The notes beneath the pieces are model-generated. The model saw nothing but the letters and a program-made list of their open reading frames with translations. It made no database searches and had not been told where the DNA came from. Below, one piece after another: positions 5,381 through 12,707 of a stretch of 12,749 nucleotides of DNA. This DNA comes from an uncultured Clostridia bacterium (GTDB lineage Bacteria > Bacillota > Clostridia > Oscillospirales > Acutalibacteraceae), in contig CAMCIX010000013.1 in the NCBI GenBank assembly GCA_945875045.1, forward strand, positions 1 through 12,749. The letters are read 5' to 3'. The position numbers were made by a program, and so were the translations under genes. Position 1 is the stretch's first letter. Each line of letters opens with the position of its first letter.

Positions 5381-6362
5381 TAGCCTCCACCATATCCCGC
5401 ATTGCCGCAACGTCTGACGGATCAAGCTCAATTTCGGCGGATTTAACATTTTCCGCAATTTGACCGACGGTTGTAGAGCCGCTTAGGAGGTTAATAAAGT
5501 CACCCTGAGCCAATATCCAGGCAAGGGCTAAATTTGCGATAGTGCAGTTATACTTCTCGCAAAGAGGCTTCCATTCCTCCATAACGTCCATTGCCGCCTG
5601 CATATTTTCAGGCTGGAACCACTTTTTGGGTATCTGCGCTCCGACAGGCTTGTAATCTCTCGGAAGTGTACCCGAAAGCAGACCCATTTCAAGGGGCGAA
5701 TATGCCTGAATTGTCACGCCGTTTTCGCGGCAGCAGGGGATTATCTCGTCCTCTATCGCACGGTCAAGTATAGAATACTTAGCCTGAACAATATCAAGCT
5801 CGCCGTATTTAATATACTCCTTAATTTGGTTAATGTCAACATTTGCTGCGCCGATTGCCCTGATTTTTCCCTTTGCCTTAAGCTCGTTTAAAACCTCCAT
5901 CGTTTTGCGAATAGGCACATAGTACTCACTGCCCTCTACCGACTGCCAATGGGTCATATATACGTCCACATAGTCTGTACCCATTCTTTCAAGGGATTCC
6001 TCGATTTCTTTTTTGACCGATTCGCTGTTGAGGTTTTTATAAAGCTGAATACCGTTAACCTTGTTGAAAAGGTCGCCCTTCATTTCCTGATCCCAGACAA
6101 CGCCGCACTTGGTAATAATAACAACGTCCTCACGGTTCATTTTTTCGAGCGCCTTGCCCAAAATTTTCTCGCTGTTGCCGAAGTTGTAGCCGGGGGCGGT
6201 ATCTATAAGATTAACGCCGAGCCTGGGAGCCTCGCGGATTGTATCCACAACAACCTGAAGGTCGTGGTCGCCGCCCCAGGCGGAGCCTCCGCCTATCGAC
6301 CAGGTTCCCAGTCCCATTCTTGAAATATCAATGCCTGTTTTGCCAAGCTTCATAGTCTTCAT
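5370..6362 (-). CDS. ydjG: Aldo/keto reductase, YdjG-like
   Basis: A cytoplasmic NAD(P)H-dependent carbonyl reductase of 330 residues with the usual (beta/alpha)8 barrel. The catalytic tetrad is visible: Asp54 and Tyr59 (IDTAPGY), Lys85 (ITKCG) and His138 (MTHWQ). The start MKTMKLGKTGIDISRMGLGT aligns well with E. coli YdjG as I recall it. In this operon it probably reduces the aldehyde released by the aldolase, or the sugar itself. E. coli YdjG is known to reduce methylglyoxal in vitro, so detoxification is an alternative. The gene lies 30 nt after the kinase gene and is preceded by AAAGGA. Confidence 0.93.
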   Translation of the reverse strand: MKTMKLGKTGIDISRMGLGTWSIGGGSAWGGDHDLQVVVDTIREAPRLGVNLIDTAPGYNFGNSEKILGKALEKMNREDVVIITKCGVVWDQEMKGDLFNKVNGIQLYKNLNSESVKKEIEESLERMGTDYVDVYMTHWQSVEGSEYYVPIRKTMEVLNELKAKGKIRAIGAANVDINQIKEYIKYGELDIVQAKYSILDRAIEDEIIPCCRENGVTIQAYSPLEMGLLSGTLPRDYKPVGAQIPKKWFQPENMQAAMDVMEEWKPLCEKYNCTIANLALAWILAQGDFINLLSGSTTVGQIAENVKSAEIELDPSDVAAMRDMVEAIDK

Positions 6363-6392
6363 CGCAAGTCATCCTTTCAAATAATTTCGGAA

Positions 6393-7358
6393 TTACAATA
6401 TATAATCCTCTTTGTATTTTTTAAGCATTTGCTCGACCATTTCCTTGTTCTGTACCCCTGCTGTCGCACCCGAGTACTGAACCGAGATAGCGGCTGTGCA
6501 GTTGGCGTAAATCGCACATTCGTGAATATCCTTGCCCTGCAATATTCCCGCTATAAAGCCCGAGGCGAAATTATCCCCAGCGCCTATTGTATCTATAGCG
6601 GTTATTCCCTTGCAGGCGGGAACAATCATAGCGCCCGCTTCGTTGCGGATATAACAGCCCCGCTTGCCTATCTTCATAACAACGTTTTTAACGCCGCACT
6701 CAAAAAGCTTGTCGGCTACCTTTGATTCTTCGGTCTCGCCCGTCATAAGGCATGCCTCGTCGAAGTTAGGGAAGAAGTAATCTACATAGCTTAAGGCTTC
6801 TCTTATATCGTCAAGGGTTTCTCCGAGGCGGGGCTTGATCATATCCGCCGTGATAAGCATACCCTCTGCCTTTGCCGCCTTGAAGATTTTAACAAGGGCT
6901 TTTCCGTCAAGCAAGGGGCAGTTGAAAATACTTGCAAGGGAAAGAATTTTAGCCTGTTTCATCTTTTCGAAATCAACATGCTCAATGTTTTCTTTCCAGA
7001 GACTGCCGTTGCGGTTTGTAATAAAGGTCCTTTCTCCGTCCTCTGTCACAAGTCCGATATTCATAGAGGTATCAATATTCGGGTCGATTTTTATGCCCTC
7101 GGTATCGATATTATCCTTCTTGCAGGAACGAAGAATAAACTGTCCCGCCGCGTCGTCGCCTATGCAGGCGATTATGCCTGTTTTAAAGCCGAGACGGCTT
7201 ATAATCGTCGCCTCGTTCATAGCGTCTCCGCCCACCGTCATGGCAATTCTGTCAACAGGATAGGATTCAATATCAAAAATATCCCTTGATACGGGGCGCA
7301 GCGGAATATCAACCACCGCCGCACCCAAACAAATCACGTCAAGTTTTTTATTATTCAT
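6393..7358 (-). CDS. ydjH: PfkB-family sugar kinase, YdjH-like
   Basis: An ATP-dependent ribokinase-family sugar kinase of 321 residues. Family landmarks are the N-terminal GGDAMNEA (43-50), the PNFDEA turn (197-202) and the C-terminal signature DTIGAGDNF (256-264), with catalytic Asp262. I place the start at 7358 because AAGG precedes it, the length then fits E. coli YdjH (about 315), and the ATG overlaps the aldolase stop by 8 nt, a translational-coupling layout. Longer in-frame starts at 7403 and 7373 lie inside the aldolase gene without proper spacing to a ribosome binding site. It should phosphorylate the ketose that the aldolase cleaves; in vitro work on E. coli YdjH, as I recall, points to C1 phosphorylation. 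Confidence 0.93.
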   Translation of the reverse strand: MNNKKLDVICLGAAVVDIPLRPVSRDIFDIESYPVDRIAMTVGGDAMNEATIISRLGFKTGIIACIGDDAAGQFILRSCKKDNIDTEGIKIDPNIDTSMNIGLVTEDGERTFITNRNGSLWKENIEHVDFEKMKQAKILSLASIFNCPLLDGKALVKIFKAAKAEGMLITADMIKPRLGETLDDIREALSYVDYFFPNFDEACLMTGETEESKVADKLFECGVKNVVMKIGKRGCYIRNEAGAMIVPACKGITAIDTIGAGDNFASGFIAGILQGKDIHECAIYANCTAAISVQYSGATAGVQNKEMVEQMLKKYKEDYIL

Positions 7359-8190
7359 CTGCTCTACCTTCATCTCCGAAGAGCCGTATCTTATACATAG
7401 CACGTTCCTTAACAGCCTTTCTTACCTCACGCTCAACCGCCAAGAAGGGTTCGTCCTTGTGAGCGTTAATAGCCTCCATAGCCGCCTGACACAGCTCGGT
7501 GTGAATATTTATCTTTGCAATGCCTAAGGAAATAGCCTTTTTAATATCCTCGTCGCCTATTCCCGAAGCGCCGTGAAGCACCAGAGGAACGTCAACCTCT
7601 TTTGCCACCGCCTCAAGAACATCAAAAGCAAGCTTTGGTTCGGAGGAATATACGCCGTGAACGTTGCCGATTGCAACCGCAAGGGAGTCACAGCCGGTTC
7701 TCTCAACAAATTCCTTTGCCTTTGAGGGATCGGTGTACTGATAGTCCGAGAGAGCCTCCTCGTATACTGTTTCGTTGCCTACATGACCTAACTCAGCCTC
7801 AACGGGGATATTGTAGGCGTGGAAGTAATCAACGCATCTCTTAATTTCCGCAACGTTTTCTTCATAGGGAAGGGCAGACGCGTCACGCATTACCGAATTC
7901 ATACAGTGATTAACCGCGTTCTGAAGAATCGTCATATTTCTGCCGTGGTCCCAATGTAGGATAACGGGAACGCTTGCCTTTTTAGCCATAGATTCCATCA
8001 TATAGCAGTAGTCCTCAAATACGGTATTGCCCGTAAAGCCTGTGCCGAAGGAAATAATAATCGGTGCACGAAGCTCCTCCGCCGCGTCGATAACGCCCAT
8101 AAGCATTTCGGCATTCCATACATTGAAGTGAGGAATCGCATAATGACCCTCGGACGCCTTTTTCTCCCAATATCTGATATCTGATACCAT
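7351..8190 (-). CDS. ydjI: Class II ketose-phosphate aldolase, YdjI-like
   Basis: A zinc-dependent aldolase of 279 residues that should split a ketose 1-phosphate into dihydroxyacetone phosphate and an aldehyde. The zinc ligands His82, His178 and His206 and the general base Asp81 (HWDH at 79-82) are present, along with the phosphate loops HGASG (206-210) and NIHTE (228-232). MVSDIRYW and much of the protein resemble E. coli YdjI. VMRDAS (100-105) replaces the VMIDGS usual in fructose-bisphosphate aldolases, as in YdjI, so fructose bisphosphate is unlikely to be the substrate. The ATG at 8190 is preferred (AAGGTGAT upstream, same length as YdjI); a GTG at 8199 behind AAAGGAG would add three residues. 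Confidence 0.94.
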   Translation of the reverse strand: MVSDIRYWEKKASEGHYAIPHFNVWNAEMLMGVIDAAEELRAPIIISFGTGFTGNTVFEDYCYMMESMAKKASVPVILHWDHGRNMTILQNAVNHCMNSVMRDASALPYEENVAEIKRCVDYFHAYNIPVEAELGHVGNETVYEEALSDYQYTDPSKAKEFVERTGCDSLAVAIGNVHGVYSSEPKLAFDVLEAVAKEVDVPLVLHGASGIGDEDIKKAISLGIAKINIHTELCQAAMEAINAHKDEPFLAVEREVRKAVKERAMYKIRLFGDEGRADE

Positions 8191-8230
8191 ATTAATCACC
8201 TTTACTCCTTTAAATTTCGGTTTATATTAT

Positions 8231-9286
8231 TTATTCGGCAACCTTTACTACGCCCTTTATCATATCTGCCTTTTTAACAGGGTCAATAGCGTCTGAGAAC
8301 GCCTGTTGAACGTCCTTGTAATCGTAAATATGGGTCACCATATCCTTTACATTAAACTTGCCCGAGGAAATAGCCTCTATTGTCTGCGGGAAGTTGTTGC
8401 AGTAACGGAATGAGGTCTGAATTGTAACCTCGCGGTTGATTTTTAAGAAATCAATCGGAACGGGCTTTGAATGTGTGCCGACCATCATAATCTTTCCGCC
8501 GCGGGCGACAATCTGTACCGCCTGCTGTGCGGTAAAGGCAGAGCCTGCCGCCTCAAATACCAGGTCAACGCCGTGGTCGCCGTAAAGCTCGGGCGAACGG
8601 ACAAGGGCTACGGTATCCTCTTCCTTGCCGTTTATAACCCTACTTGCACCAAGCTTCAAAGCAAGGTCAAGGCGCTTTTGCATAATATCAACAACCGTAA
8701 TGTCGGTAGCACCAAGGCTCTTGCAAGCTTGAAGCACCATAAGACCGATTGTTCCCGCACCGAGGATTACTATACTCTTGCCCAGTTGTGCGCCGCCCAA
8801 AATAGCCGCATGCATACCTACCGCCGCAGGCTCTACAAGCGCCGCTTCCATAGTCGTCATATTTTCGGGAACGTGGTAGGTCCACTCCTCGGGATGGGTC
8901 ATATACTCTGTAAGCGCGCCCTTGTAGTTGGGCTGGGTCGCCATAAAGTCAACGCCCGGACAAATGTTGTATCTGCCTGTGCGGCAATATTCGCAGGTAC
9001 TGTCGGGTACGCCGGGTTCAATTAAAACCTTGTCGCCAACCTTAAACCTTGTAACCTTTGAGCCGATTTTTACAACCTCGCCCGCAACCTCGTGACCGAG
9101 ACCTATTTTCTGGTTAGGATCCTTAGGGGGAATAAAGGGACCAAACTCAAAGCCGTGTATATCCGAGCCGCACATACCCACAAACTCAACCTTCATAAGG
9201 ATTTCGTTTTCCTTGGGCTCGGGAACGGGACATTCTTTAATCTCAAAATGCTTAGGTGTTACCAAAATCGCTTCGGAATTTTTCAT
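8231..9286 (-). CDS. ydjJ: Zinc-dependent polyol/alcohol dehydrogenase, YdjJ-like
   Basis: A medium-chain dehydrogenase of the sorbitol dehydrogenase type, 351 residues, that should oxidise a sugar alcohol or hydroxy-sugar with NAD. Catalytic zinc ligands are Cys39, His65 and Glu66 or Glu152. The nucleotide fold has GAGTIG (176-181) and Asp200 at the end of the second strand, which favours NAD over NADP. The structural-zinc lobe has Cys98, Cys101 and Cys109, but the first position is Asp95 instead of Cys. I start it at 9286, with GGGAGG 7 nt upstream; an earlier in-frame ATG at 9346 would translate through the hairpin at 9310-9334. The sequence closely resembles E. coli YdjJ (for example VDFMATQPNY, INREVTIQT). 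Confidence 0.93.
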   Translation of the reverse strand: MKNSEAILVTPKHFEIKECPVPEPKENEILMKVEFVGMCGSDIHGFEFGPFIPPKDPNQKIGLGHEVAGEVVKIGSKVTRFKVGDKVLIEPGVPDSTCEYCRTGRYNICPGVDFMATQPNYKGALTEYMTHPEEWTYHVPENMTTMEAALVEPAAVGMHAAILGGAQLGKSIVILGAGTIGLMVLQACKSLGATDITVVDIMQKRLDLALKLGASRVINGKEEDTVALVRSPELYGDHGVDLVFEAAGSAFTAQQAVQIVARGGKIMMVGTHSKPVPIDFLKINREVTIQTSFRYCNNFPQTIEAISSGKFNVKDMVTHIYDYKDVQQAFSDAIDPVKKADMIKGVVKVAE

Positions 9287-9309
9287 AAATATACCTCCCT
9301 GTTTGTTTT

Positions 9310-9334
9310 CCTGCGTCGGGGTTGCCGACGCAGG
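9310..9334 (-). other. Perfect GC-rich hairpin between operon genes
   Basis: CCTGCGTCGG (9310-9319) and CCGACGCAGG (9325-9334) are exact 10-bp arms around a 5-nt loop, in the 60-nt gap between the transporter stop and the dehydrogenase ribosome binding site. No T-tract follows on the minus strand, so it is not an intrinsic terminator. An mRNA stabiliser or processing boundary that sets different levels for transporter and enzymes is plausible. Confidence 0.7.
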
Positions 9335-9346
9335 ATATAAATTCAA

Positions 9347-10732
9347 TTAATCAATGTTGCCGATATCCTCAACCGATTCGCCTCTGGTCTCAACGCCGAG
9401 GAATATAATGCTTATAGCAATTATAACCGCTACTATACCGATAAGGATAAACACGCTGCCGGGGCCAATGCTTGCCGCCGCCCAGGTTACTAAGAACGGG
9501 AAGAAGATATTGCTGACTCTGCCCATTGCGTTGCTGAAGCCCGAGCCCGAAAGCTTTGCGGAGGTCGGCCACATCTCGGGTACATATACCGCCGAGGCAT
9601 AGCAAACGTACATATAAATAACCGTGTTAAGTAAGAAGGTCATTACGATAAGACCTGTTATGCCAAGAGAGGGAGCGAGAACACCCGTTGCAATTCCGAG
9701 ACCCGCCATCAATGCGAGAAGAAGTACGCCCATTACCCTGCGGGGGAGCTTATCCATAATAAGCGAGGCGATAAAGATTCCAAACGGGGCGCCGAACAGA
9801 CCGAACATTGTCATAAACTGCGAGGTAGAGGTGTCAAAGCCTAAATCCTTAAGCATTGAGGGCATCCAGTTCATAAGTGTGTACTGAATTGTGTTCATAC
9901 CGATAAGTACAAGAGAGCCAACGATTGTGCGCTTTAAGAGCTTGCCTTTAAAGAGAGCGCTGTAGGGAAGCTTTTTAACGGGCTTCGGCTCTTTAACCTC
10001 AATCGGAGGAAGCGGCTTGCCGGTGGATTTTTCGATTTCCTTTTCAATTTTAGTCATTATAGCGTCTGCTTCATCAAGTCTGCCCTGTGATTCAAGCCAT
10101 CTCGGAGACTCGGGGAACTTTTTAAGAATGAAGATGCAGGCGATTATTGAAAGGATGGACGGAATCATAAACTGGATTCTCCAGTTAAGGGCAAAGCTAA
10201 CGCCGGTAGACACTATAAGAAGCGCTATACCGTTGCATATCGGGTGAGCCCAGTTACCTATAAAGGAGGTGCGGCTTGACCATGTACCGCGGTTTTTGCC
10301 GGGAACATATTCTGTGAATCCCGCAAAGAGAACTACTAAGAGTGCGCCGAGACCGAAGCCCTGTAAAAGTCTGAATACATAAAGTACATAGATGTTGGGC
10401 GAAAGAGCTCCGCCTATCATTGCGATAATGTGGATTGCTTCATACAGCAAAATACTCTTTTTTCTGCCGATTTTATCGCCGATAGGTCCGCCTATAAGTG
10501 CGCCGAAAAGCTGACCCGCCGTGTAAACCGTTCCCCACATTGCAAGCAGGGCTGTTCCCTTTTCCAACCAATGAATTTCGTTAAGCAGAATGTTTTGCAC
10601 CGCGCCGCCGATACCGTTAGACCAGCAAACCAAAAGCGCAAACGCCGTTATAAGCCACATTTTAACGTGCCATTTTGACTGGGGAAGACGGTCAAGCCTT
10701 GCCCCGATATTGATATTAGTTTTGTTTTCCAT
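9347..10732 (-). CDS. ydjK: MFS sugar/metabolite transporter, YdjK-like
   Basis: An inner-membrane major facilitator of 461 residues, probably 12 helices, importing the operon's substrate by proton symport. Visible landmarks are GARLDRLPQSKWH near the N-terminus (10-22), the loop motif GGPIGDKIGRK (81-91), PESPRWLES (207-215) in the central loop and a closing GVETRGESVEDI. These match the metabolite:H+ symporter group that includes E. coli YdjK and YdjE and the niacin transporter NiaP; CYASAVYVPE and GFTEYVPGKNRGTWSSR point to YdjK. AAGGAG lies 7 nt before the ATG, and the gene follows the epimerase by 24 nt. The substrate cannot be read from sequence. Confidence 0.93.
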   Translation of the reverse strand: MENKTNINIGARLDRLPQSKWHVKMWLITAFALLVCWSNGIGGAVQNILLNEIHWLEKGTALLAMWGTVYTAGQLFGALIGGPIGDKIGRKKSILLYEAIHIIAMIGGALSPNIYVLYVFRLLQGFGLGALLVVLFAGFTEYVPGKNRGTWSSRTSFIGNWAHPICNGIALLIVSTGVSFALNWRIQFMIPSILSIIACIFILKKFPESPRWLESQGRLDEADAIMTKIEKEIEKSTGKPLPPIEVKEPKPVKKLPYSALFKGKLLKRTIVGSLVLIGMNTIQYTLMNWMPSMLKDLGFDTSTSQFMTMFGLFGAPFGIFIASLIMDKLPRRVMGVLLLALMAGLGIATGVLAPSLGITGLIVMTFLLNTVIYMYVCYASAVYVPEMWPTSAKLSGSGFSNAMGRVSNIFFPFLVTWAAASIGPGSVFILIGIVAVIIAISIIFLGVETRGESVEDIGNID

Positions 10733-10756
10733 CGTTCTACTCCTTAAAATTATTTT

Positions 10757-11458
10757 TTATATTTTTCTTTGGGCTTTTTCAAGCTCTTGTTCAAGCTCGC
10801 TTTCCATTACCGACCAAGCCTTTTCAAAATCCTCGTCCTTGTTCCAGAGGGCGGGAGGTCCTAAGACCACCATATCCGCACCCGCCTCGTAAAGAGGACG
10901 GTAAAGGCTTTTGTTCATCGAGCCGTCGGCTTCGATAAGGAAATTAAGCCCTAAATCCTTTCGCATTTTTGCAAGACGGTTAATCTTAACAAACATCTGC
11001 GGGTCAACGGGCTGACCTGCAATGCCGGGGTCTACAATCATTATCGTAACCTTGTCGAGCAAGGGCAGATAATATTCGATGGTATTAAGCGGAACCGAGG
11101 GACTAAGGGCAATTCCTGCCTTACAGCCTAACTCCTTAATCCTGCGGATTGTGACGAACGCGTCCCCCTCTATGCAATCCGTATGCGGCGTTATGTATGC
11201 AGCGCCCGCTTTTGCGAACACCTCAAGATACCGCTGTGGATGCTTAACCATAAGATGCGCGTCCATAGGCTTCAGATTATCCACATGCTTATTAAGATAA
11301 TCGAGATAATCAGGGCCTATTCCGTAGCTTGGAACATACACACCGTCCTTAATGTCCATATGAAGATAATCCGATTTTTCGTTAATCAGCCTTACCTGCT
11401 CTTCAATATGAAACAAATCACAACACCCGACAGACGGCGCAATCATCAGCTTTCTCAT
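10757..11458 (-). CDS. Ketose-phosphate 3-epimerase of the AlsE/Rpe family
   Basis: A 233-residue TIM-barrel enzyme of the ribulose-phosphate 3-epimerase superfamily, which inverts C3 of a ketose phosphate. The metal and catalytic set is complete: His33 and Asp35 (HMDIKDG), His68 (DAHLM) and Asp178 (EADGS). VTIMIVDPGIAGQP (137-150) and EADGSMN resemble E. coli AlsE (allulose-6-phosphate epimerase) more than Rpe. Two differences stand out: Lys37 replaces the usual Met in HxDxMDG, and the phosphate-side loop reads GPPALWN (200-206) rather than the GS/GT-containing loop of Rpe and AlsE, which hints at an altered substrate. The gene lies 30 nt after the first dehydrogenase behind GGAGG. I know of no counterpart in the E. 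coli ydj cluster. Confidence 0.88.
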   Translation of the reverse strand: MRKLMIAPSVGCCDLFHIEEQVRLINEKSDYLHMDIKDGVYVPSYGIGPDYLDYLNKHVDNLKPMDAHLMVKHPQRYLEVFAKAGAAYITPHTDCIEGDAFVTIRRIKELGCKAGIALSPSVPLNTIEYYLPLLDKVTIMIVDPGIAGQPVDPQMFVKINRLAKMRKDLGLNFLIEADGSMNKSLYRPLYEAGADMVVLGPPALWNKDEDFEKAWSVMESELEQELEKAQRKI

Positions 11459-11488
11459 TGGACTCTACCTCCAATCGGTTTTATTTAA

Positions 11489-12589
11489 TCAATCGTTATA
11501 ATCGTAGGTGAAAATAACCTTGATAGCTTCCTTCTTCGCCATTGCGTCGAAGCCCTCTTTCCACTGGGAAAGACCAAGACGGTGGGTAATCATAGGCTCA
11601 ACCTTAATCATTCCCGCCTTAAGAAGCCTGATGCAGTTTCTCCAGGAGGTGGAGTCATAAGCCATGTGACCTATTATGCTCTTATTCCAAGCCGTGATGT
11701 CGTTAATCGAGAACTCAAGCGGCTTAAAGCCCATTCCCACGCGGACAATTTCGGCGTTGGGTCTTGTCATTTCAATAGCCTGCTTAAGAGCGATATTTGC
11801 GCCCGAGCATTCAATTACAAGACCCAAATTGTCTCTGCCGCAGATTTCGGTGCAGCGTGCGACAACGTCTTCTTTTGAGCCGTTTACGCAATGTGTAGCG
11901 CCTAATTCCATAGCAACCGGGAAGCGTACCTTTACGTCCTCCTCAAGACCTACCATAACGATGTTTACCGCGCCCATAAGCTTCGCAACCTGAACCGCGA
12001 AAAGACCTAACGGACCTGTGCCGAATACTACAACGTCCTGACCGGGAATTAAGTGTGACTGCTGAGCGATCGCCTTGTAGGAGTTGCAGATGGGGTCGAG
12101 CACCGCCGCCTCCTCATACTTAACGCCCTCGGGAATTTCCCAGATTGCGTGCTTGTGAATTGCGAGAATTTCACCGGGAACCTTGCAGTACTTTGAGAAG
12201 CCGCCGCCCCAGGTGTTGTTGTCAAGACCTAAGTTTACCTTGTTCTCACAGCAGAGGAAATCTCCGCTTTCGCAGGCGGGGCATACGCCGCAGACATGGG
12301 CGCTGTTGTCCGATACAACCCTCTGACCTACGTGCCAGTCCTTAACGTTCTCGCCAACCTCAACGATTTCACCCGCAAACTCGTGTCCGCGTACCGATTG
12401 CTGTTGGTCGGGCGTGATGTTTGTGTCATCGTACCCGTTGTCCACCTGCCAGTGCTTCATATCAGCACCGCAGATTGCGGCGGCCTTGATTTCGATAATG
12501 ATGTCATCGGGTCCGCAAACGGGGACGGGATAATCCTCCATCATCTTGTAGCCGCCAAAGGCTGTTCCGAATCTTTTTAAAGCATGCAT
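11489..12589 (-). CDS. ydjL: Zinc-dependent dehydrogenase, YdjL-like
   Basis: First gene of the operon: a 366-residue medium-chain zinc dehydrogenase. Catalytic zinc ligands are Cys40, His69 and Glu70, with Asp165 (VLDP) in the position of the fourth ligand. The structural zinc set is intact: Cys100, Cys103, Cys106 and Cys114. The nucleotide motif is GTGPLG (190-195), but the residue at the end of the second strand is Gly214 where NAD-dependent relatives have Asp, so NADP use is possible. Long stretches resemble E. coli YdjL as I remember it (for example VKDWHVGQRVVSDNS, FSINDITAWNKSIIGHMAYD). AAGGAG lies 9 nt before the ATG. Together with YdjJ it suggests two oxidation steps or an oxidation-reduction isomerisation. 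Confidence 0.94.
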   Translation of the reverse strand: MHALKRFGTAFGGYKMMEDYPVPVCGPDDIIIEIKAAAICGADMKHWQVDNGYDDTNITPDQQQSVRGHEFAGEIVEVGENVKDWHVGQRVVSDNSAHVCGVCPACESGDFLCCENKVNLGLDNNTWGGGFSKYCKVPGEILAIHKHAIWEIPEGVKYEEAAVLDPICNSYKAIAQQSHLIPGQDVVVFGTGPLGLFAVQVAKLMGAVNIVMVGLEEDVKVRFPVAMELGATHCVNGSKEDVVARCTEICGRDNLGLVIECSGANIALKQAIEMTRPNAEIVRVGMGFKPLEFSINDITAWNKSIIGHMAYDSTSWRNCIRLLKAGMIKVEPMITHRLGLSQWKEGFDAMAKKEAIKVIFTYDYND

Positions 12590-12609
12590 AAATCATAACT
12601 CCTTTTCTT

Positions 12610-12622
12610 CCGTTTCAAACGG
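12610..12622. promoter_or_regulatory. Candidate operator in the operon leader
   Basis: CCGTTT-C-AAACGG is a perfect 13-bp palindrome between the predicted transcription start (about 12635) and the first ribosome binding site. This position suits a repressor roadblock. The DeoR regulator encoded by the operon is the obvious candidate to bind it, but nothing in the sequence proves it. Confidence 0.45.
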
Positions 12623-12641
12623 TTTTTTCTTTGACAACTAT

Positions 12642-12670
12642 ATATTAACACCTAAAAATGTGGAAATCAA
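12642..12670 (-). promoter_or_regulatory. Main promoter of the ydj-type operon
   Basis: The minus strand shows TTGATT (12670-12665), a 17-nt spacer and TAATAT (12647-12642). Transcription would start near 12635 and leave a leader of about 45 nt carrying the palindrome at 12610-12622 and AAGGAG. No clear catabolite-repression (cre) site is visible around it. Confidence 0.65.
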
Positions 12671-12707
12671 GCATTTTTTATGTTTGTTTCACAGATTTGT
12701 ATATATG

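Noticed and set aside
8471..9025. Plus-strand ORF of 184 codons
   Set aside because: It is antisense to the well-supported YdjJ-like gene; the translation shows no family features.
4533..12589. Sulfoquinovose (yih-type) or galactitol/tagatose catabolic operon
   Set aside because: There is no sulfoquinovosidase, YihS-type isomerase or PTS gene, and the protein sequences fit YdjF-L much better.
12631..12660. A plus-strand promoter starting with TTGACA at 12631
   Set aside because: The spacing to an acceptable -10 box is poor and no gene lies rightward before the adapter.
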